A DNA stretch of 8,320 nucleotides, taken from contig DATEQV010000102.1 in NCBI GenBank assembly GCA_035272265.1, positions 1-8,320 on the forward strand, given 5' to 3'. The notes under the pieces were generated by a model that was given only the letters and a program-made list of their open reading frames with translations, did no database searches and was not told where the DNA came from. The translations under genes and the position numbers were made by a program. This document shows positions 6,236 through 8,320 of the stretch, in pieces. This DNA comes from Acidisphaera sp035272265 (GTDB lineage: Bacteria > Pseudomonadota > Alphaproteobacteria > Acetobacterales > Acetobacteraceae). How positions within the stretch are numbered: the stretch's first letter is position 1; the number at the start of each line of letters is the position of its first letter.

Positions 6236-6330
6236 GGCGCCCTCCTGGTCGCGGCGACGCGAGCGGCGTTCAGCTCCTCGCATCTCGCGAGTTCGGAAGA
6301 GGAAGGCGGGTCATGCAGGGACAACATCAT
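6232..6330 (-). CDS. Tiny frame overlapping the AlpA-like gene, unknown
   Basis: A 32-codon frame starts at ATG 6330-6328 (a second ATG follows at once), with AAAGG five bases upstream, and ends in TGA overlapping the start of the AlpA-like gene as ATGA. The product is short and partly charged: SLHDPPSSSELARCEELN then AARVAATRRAP, mostly helical. Third positions are G/C-rich as in neighbouring genes. Its value may be as a leader whose translation couples to the AlpA-like gene. The frame stays open upstream past a GTG at about 6390, so a longer protein or a decayed gene is possible. I recognise no family. Confidence 0.3.
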   Translation of the reverse strand: MMLSLHDPPSSSELARCEELNAARVAATRRAP

Positions 6331-6844
6331 CGCGGCCTTTGCATCGAACTGCACGCTCGTCTTCTGGCGACCCGCGTCCGTGAACACTTGAGGTAGGTTC
6401 GGCAGCGCCGGCGACGTGGTCGAACGAGCCGATGGTGAGGTGGTCGTCTGCGAACGGCACTTGCCATGCGCGGGATGGTGCGACGACGGTCTGCGAACGG
6501 CGTCGCGGTCGCCGCTTGTTTGACTGATGCGGTCAGACCGGCGTTCGGCGGCCACAGTTTGACAATATCGGCGCGTGACAACGTCGTTAGTCTCGCTGCG
6601 GCGGCTCCGCGCTTTCGGTCGGCAGTGTCGAGTTATCGTGACAAGCGGATCGACGACGATCGACGACCCGAGCACCTTTGCGAACGGCAACAGCTTTCAC
6701 CGTGGTCGCGATCGATCTTCGCTCCTCCTCAGCGGTGAGGTGTCCAGATTGCCGTCGAGCTTCTCGGGTTGTGCGAGGGACCGCCGCGTCCCTTGGTCGA
6801 CGTCAGTCGTCCCACCAGACGAGTATTGACACCAACCCGGCAGG
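6331..6844. other. About 500 bp of gene-poor DNA with short degenerate repeats
   Basis: Frames on both strands here are Arg/Ser/Thr-rich and lack ribosome sites or recognisable motifs, and the third-position bias is weaker than in the flanking genes. It contains a 28-bp imperfect direct repeat (6431-6458 and 6474-6501), a further copy of its TGCGAACGGC core at 6679-6688, and a tandem 10-bp repeat GATCGACGAC at 6648-6667. It may be a decayed gene or element remnant. I see no RNA gene, terminator or origin-like array. Confidence 0.4.
6431..6501 (+). repeat. 28-bp imperfect direct repeat, 43-bp period
   Basis: The two units at 6431-6458 and 6474-6501 share GATGGTG at the start and GTCTGCGAACGGC at the end, with only 2 of the 8 bases between them conserved (22 of 28 identical). 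The last ten bases, TGCGAACGGC, recur once more at 6679-6688. The exact ends with a divergent centre resemble protein-binding iterons or remnants of duplicated coding sequence. Two and a half copies are too few to call an origin. Confidence 0.45.
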
Positions 6845-6870
6845 TGCTGTCATTGCTGCGTTTGACAGCA
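6826..6870 (+). promoter_or_regulatory. vapBC promoter region with dyad operator
   Basis: TGCTGTCA (6845-6852) and TGACAGCA (6863-6870) form a perfect 8-bp inverted repeat with a 10-base spacer, ending 13 bases before the vapB start. A TTGACA at 6826-6831 is a good -35 box; the -10 would fall at about 6849-6854 (GTCATT, poor), inside the dyad. VapB/FitA antitoxins with VapC normally bind palindromes in their own promoter and repress it, with toxin as co-repressor, so the dyad is probably the autoregulatory operator. This function is inferred from the family and position. Confidence 0.6.
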
Positions 6871-6883
6871 TGAGAGGCTGAAA

Positions 6884-7168
6884 ATGGCGACTCTCACGGT
6901 TCGCAACCTGGATGAGGATGTCGTCCGTCGCCTGCGAATGCGTGCGGCGGAGCACGGCCGGTCCGCCGAGGCCGAGCACCGGGAAATTCTGCGTATGGCC
7001 TTGGTTGGCGGCGGCGAACGACGGGCGGCAAAGCAGGAGGCCGCGGACCGTCTGGCGGAATTCCGCCGGCGAACCGCCGGGCGCGGATCGCCGGCCGCAG
7101 CTGAGCTCCTTCACGAGGCGCGTGCCGAGAGAATGCAGGCACTGGCGGGAGCGAATGACAGCGGCTGA
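6884..7168 (+). CDS. vapB: VapB/FitA-type ribbon-helix-helix antitoxin
   Basis: A 94-residue protein. Residues 2-40 are a classic ribbon-helix-helix: the strand ATLTVRNL, a helix DEDVVRRLRMRAAEHG, then RSAEAEHREILRMAL, as in FitA and StbC-like antitoxins. The C-terminal half is Ala/Arg/Glu-rich and helical, the part that in relatives wraps round and inhibits the toxin. It binds DNA as a dimer and should repress its own operon through the dyad upstream. The start at ATG 6884 follows GAGAGG (6872-6877). vapC begins two bases after its stop, so the two are cotranscribed and coupled. It is slightly longer than usual FitA proteins (about 80 residues). The symbol follows the system type; fitA would serve equally. 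Confidence 0.88.
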   Translation: MATLTVRNLDEDVVRRLRMRAAEHGRSAEAEHREILRMALVGGGERRAAKQEAADRLAEFRRRTAGRGSPAAAELLHEARAERMQALAGANDSG

Positions 7169-7170
7169 CT

Positions 7171-7626
7171 GTGGCGCTCGTCGTCGACGCGTCGGTTGGC
7201 CTCAAGTGGGTACTGCCGGAGCCGGACAGCCATCTGGCCGAAGCCCTTGTCCGGGTCGAGGCTGACCTGCTCGTCCCCGACTTCTGGCTGCACGAGGCGA
7301 CCAATGTGCTGTGGCTGCAGGCCCGGAAGAAGCTGTTCACGCGCGATGAAGCACGGGAGGCGCTGTCATTGCTCCGGGCGCAGATCGAACCGACCCCGAC
7401 CGCAGACATGGACCTGCACGACGTCGCCCTGGATATCGGCATTGCCATCAATCATTCGACCTACGACACACTGTATCTCGCCTTCGCCGTGGCCATGGGG
7501 GCGACCGCGGTCGTTGTCGCCGATGGGCCCTTCGTTCGCGCCATACGAACCCATGCAGATCCAATTCTGTCGGCCATGGTGCTGCCGCTGGATGCCTGGG
7601 CGAGCTCGCGGAGCAACGTGCCGTGA
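7171..7626 (+). CDS. vapC: VapC-type PIN-domain ribonuclease toxin
   Basis: A 151-residue PIN-domain protein, the toxin of the pair; members cleave RNA, often tRNA or rRNA, in a Mg-dependent way. The acidic active-site set is complete: Asp6 in VVDASV, Glu42 in WLHEATNVLW, Asp99 in STYDTLYLA and Asp118 in VVVADGPFV. It should therefore be active unless bound by VapB. The start is GTG at 7171, two bases after the vapB stop, with no strong ribosome site of its own; translation probably depends on vapB ribosomes, which helps keep antitoxin in excess. No ATG in this frame gives the first PIN strand. The exact RNA target cannot be told. Confidence 0.92.
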   Translation: MALVVDASVGLKWVLPEPDSHLAEALVRVEADLLVPDFWLHEATNVLWLQARKKLFTRDEAREALSLLRAQIEPTPTADMDLHDVALDIGIAINHSTYDTLYLAFAVAMGATAVVVADGPFVRAIRTHADPILSAMVLPLDAWASSRSNVP

Positions 7627-7728
7627 GCATCGGCACGTCGGCCGCCAGGATTCTGCCAGGCACACGCGCAGCGACGAGCCCAATCTGGCGATAGCCACTG
7701 GCGACTTGGCGTGTCGTGCTCCGTCCCG

Positions 7729-7764
7729 AAAAACCGGCGAGCATACGCGATTAATGCTCGCCGG
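7729..7764 (-). terminator. Intrinsic terminator for minus-strand transcription
   Basis: On the minus strand, CCGGCGAGCAT (7764-7754) pairs perfectly with ATGCTCGCCGG (7744-7734) over 11 bp with a nine-base loop, followed directly by TTTTT (7733-7729). The plus strand has no T-run after the hairpin, so it acts in the minus direction. It starts eight bases after the stop of the 7773 frame, supporting that frame as a real gene. As the only strong hairpin after vapC (+), it may also slow convergent transcription. Confidence 0.8.
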
Positions 7765-7772
7765 ATTGCCGA

Positions 7773-8042
7773 CTATCTCGAGCGGGCGCGACTGTCCTCC
7801 TTCGGGGTGCCCGCCTCCTTCGCCCCGGCGTTGGCGTCGAAGGCGGCGAGGCCCTGGCGTCGCCAGAGCAACTTGAGGTGTTCGGGCCGATCATCGCCGC
7901 CGCCGTCGAGAAGAACGGCGCAGCCTGCAAGCCCCCCCACCCGGAAGCCCATTGCGGCCGATAGCGTGCTGGCGCTGGACGTTTGCGGAAGACCGCCGGG
8001 CCGCGTCATCGGCCCGTGAAGCGTGAGCGGAGCGGGCGTCAT
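7773..8042 (-). CDS. Hypothetical protein upstream of an intrinsic terminator
   Basis: An 89-codon frame from ATG 8042-8040 to TAG 7775-7773. The C-terminal two thirds read well as a protein: AAMGFRVGGLAGCAVLLDGG, then DDRPEHLKLLWRRQGLAAFDA and a charged tail (GAKEAGTPKEDSRARSR), with G/C-rich third positions. Support comes from the perfect terminator eight bases past the stop on the same strand and from another minus-strand frame upstream. The start is unsure: the ATG at 8042 has only AGGG about seven bases upstream, M31 (7952-7950) has none, and the frame is open further upstream. A G7 run (C7 at 7932-7938 on the plus strand) lies in the frame and could be a frameshift or sequencing-error site. 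I recognise no family; LLWRRQGLAAFDA suggests an amphipathic helix. Confidence 0.45.
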   Translation of the reverse strand: MTPAPLTLHGPMTRPGGLPQTSSASTLSAAMGFRVGGLAGCAVLLDGGGDDRPEHLKLLWRRQGLAAFDANAGAKEAGTPKEDSRARSR

Positions 8043-8053
8043 GATGGACCCTG

Positions 8054-8185
8054 ATGCGCGACGGCGATTCCGCCACGTTCGAGCGGATGGTGCGTCTCTG
8101 TCAGGCTTGCCCGCGGGATGCTTCGGTCGATCTGTGTCGGGCCGCCATGGCGGCGGCGGCGGCCGGAGCTACCCCACGGCGCTAG
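8054..8185 (+). CDS. Small frame of unknown significance
   Basis: A 43-codon plus-strand frame from ATG 8054 to TAG 8183-8185, preceded by an in-frame stop at 8042. The product reads FERMVRLCQACPRDASVDLCRAAM and then an Ala run; two Cys in CQAC plus a later Cys are notable, and codon use is plausible. There is no clear ribosome site. It occupies the gap between the two minus-strand frames, and its stop shares CTAG with the stop of the opposite gene. It may be a real small protein, the end of a frameshifted gene, or chance. Confidence 0.25.
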   Translation: MRDGDSATFERMVRLCQACPRDASVDLCRAAMAAAAAGATPRR

Positions 8186-8320
8186 CCCGTCTTATTCAGC
8201 GTTGAGGCGGGGATGACGGCGAAGGCGCCCAGGGCATAGTTGCCCCAGGCGCCTTTTTCATCGCGAAATCGGACCAGACTGGGCAGGCGCTGGGGTTGCT
8301 GGGACGTGGCGTATTCGGGG
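8182..8320 (-). CDS. C-terminal part of an unrecognised protein (runs off right edge)
   Basis: The last 45 codons of a minus-strand gene enter from the right edge and end in TAG at 8184-8182. The sequence is protein-like: PQRLPSLVRFRDEKGAWGNYA, then LGAFAVIPASTLNKTG at the C-terminus, with no low-complexity bias and good third-position G/C. WGNYALGAFAV looks like a beta-strand pair. I do not recognise the family and cannot infer function from the tail alone. It is the probable upstream neighbour, about 140 bases away, of the 7773-8042 frame in a minus-strand unit that ends at the terminator at 7764-7729. Confidence 0.6.
   Translation of the reverse strand, partial: PEYATSQQPQRLPSLVRFRDEKGAWGNYALGAFAVIPASTLNKTG
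8222..8258 (+). terminator. Terminator-like hairpin inside the right-edge gene
   Basis: AAGGCGCC (8222-8229) pairs with GGCGCCTT (8248-8255), and GGGC (8232-8235) with GCCC (8242-8245), separated by a CA/CA internal mismatch and a six-base loop, followed by T's to 8258. This is a well-formed intrinsic terminator for the plus strand, but it lies within the coding end of the minus-strand gene (codons for GAWGNYALGAF), so it may be an accident of codon choice. If functional it would stop plus-strand transcripts from the small frame at 8054 or from vapC read-through. Confidence 0.35.

Noticed and set aside
6431..6688. A CRISPR array.
   Set aside because: Only two imperfect units and one short core copy occur, with irregular spacing and no cas genes.
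7627..7728. A possible small gene after vapC.
   Set aside because: Frames on both strands are short, lack starts with ribosome sites and have no protein-like pattern.
8213..8239. An eight-codon leader peptide frame (MTAKAPRA) entering the hairpin at 8222, as in an attenuator.
   Set aside because: It has no regulatory codon run and no downstream plus-strand gene in view, and it overlaps minus-strand coding sequence.

Overview
The window is uniformly very G+C-rich with strong G/C third codon positions. The gene types (a glycine-rich Hint-domain surface protein, DUF6295, a linked msrB-msrA pair) fit an alphaproteobacterium, possibly of the Rhodospirillales/Acetobacteraceae kind. That placement is inferred from gene content and composition only.

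Left part (1-1940). A long minus-strand frame encodes a glycine-rich secreted beta-solenoid-like protein ending in a Hint (hedgehog/intein) domain that runs off the left edge. It has no credible start. Around 1605-1640 it meets, head to head, the C-terminal remnant of a plus-strand protein that also lacks its 5' end. A single deletion between two divergent genes would explain both losses.

Core-looking part (1986-5757). A small predicted membrane protein (-) is divergent from a two-gene plus-strand operon: a dienelactone hydrolase-family enzyme and a DUF6295 protein. Converging on it is a minus-strand methionine sulfoxide reductase operon, msrB-msrA, whose genes overlap by ATGA. Divergent from msrB is a D-2-hydroxyacid dehydrogenase with an unusual active-site loop. 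The 147-bp divergent spacer holds a perfect 12-bp inverted repeat, a good candidate operator linking the two transcription units.

Accessory-looking part (about 5920-8320). It begins with a 20-nt sequence resembling the 3' end of a tRNA without the rest of the tRNA, a possible attachment-site scar. Next come an AlpA-like excisionase/regulator overlapping a tiny upstream frame, about 500 bp of gene-poor DNA with degenerate direct repeats, and a vapB-vapC (FitA-type) toxin-antitoxin operon with a dyad operator. Then come two minus-strand frames that appear to end at a clear intrinsic terminator; the outer one runs off the right edge. No integrase, transposase, CRISPR array or complete RNA gene was found. 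The picture is a stable chromosomal segment abutting the end of an integrated or eroding element. I did not find a clearly new multi-gene system; the strongest unexplained signals are the truncation junction, the msrB/dehydrogenase dyad, the tRNA-end scar and the unrecognised minus-strand genes at the right edge.
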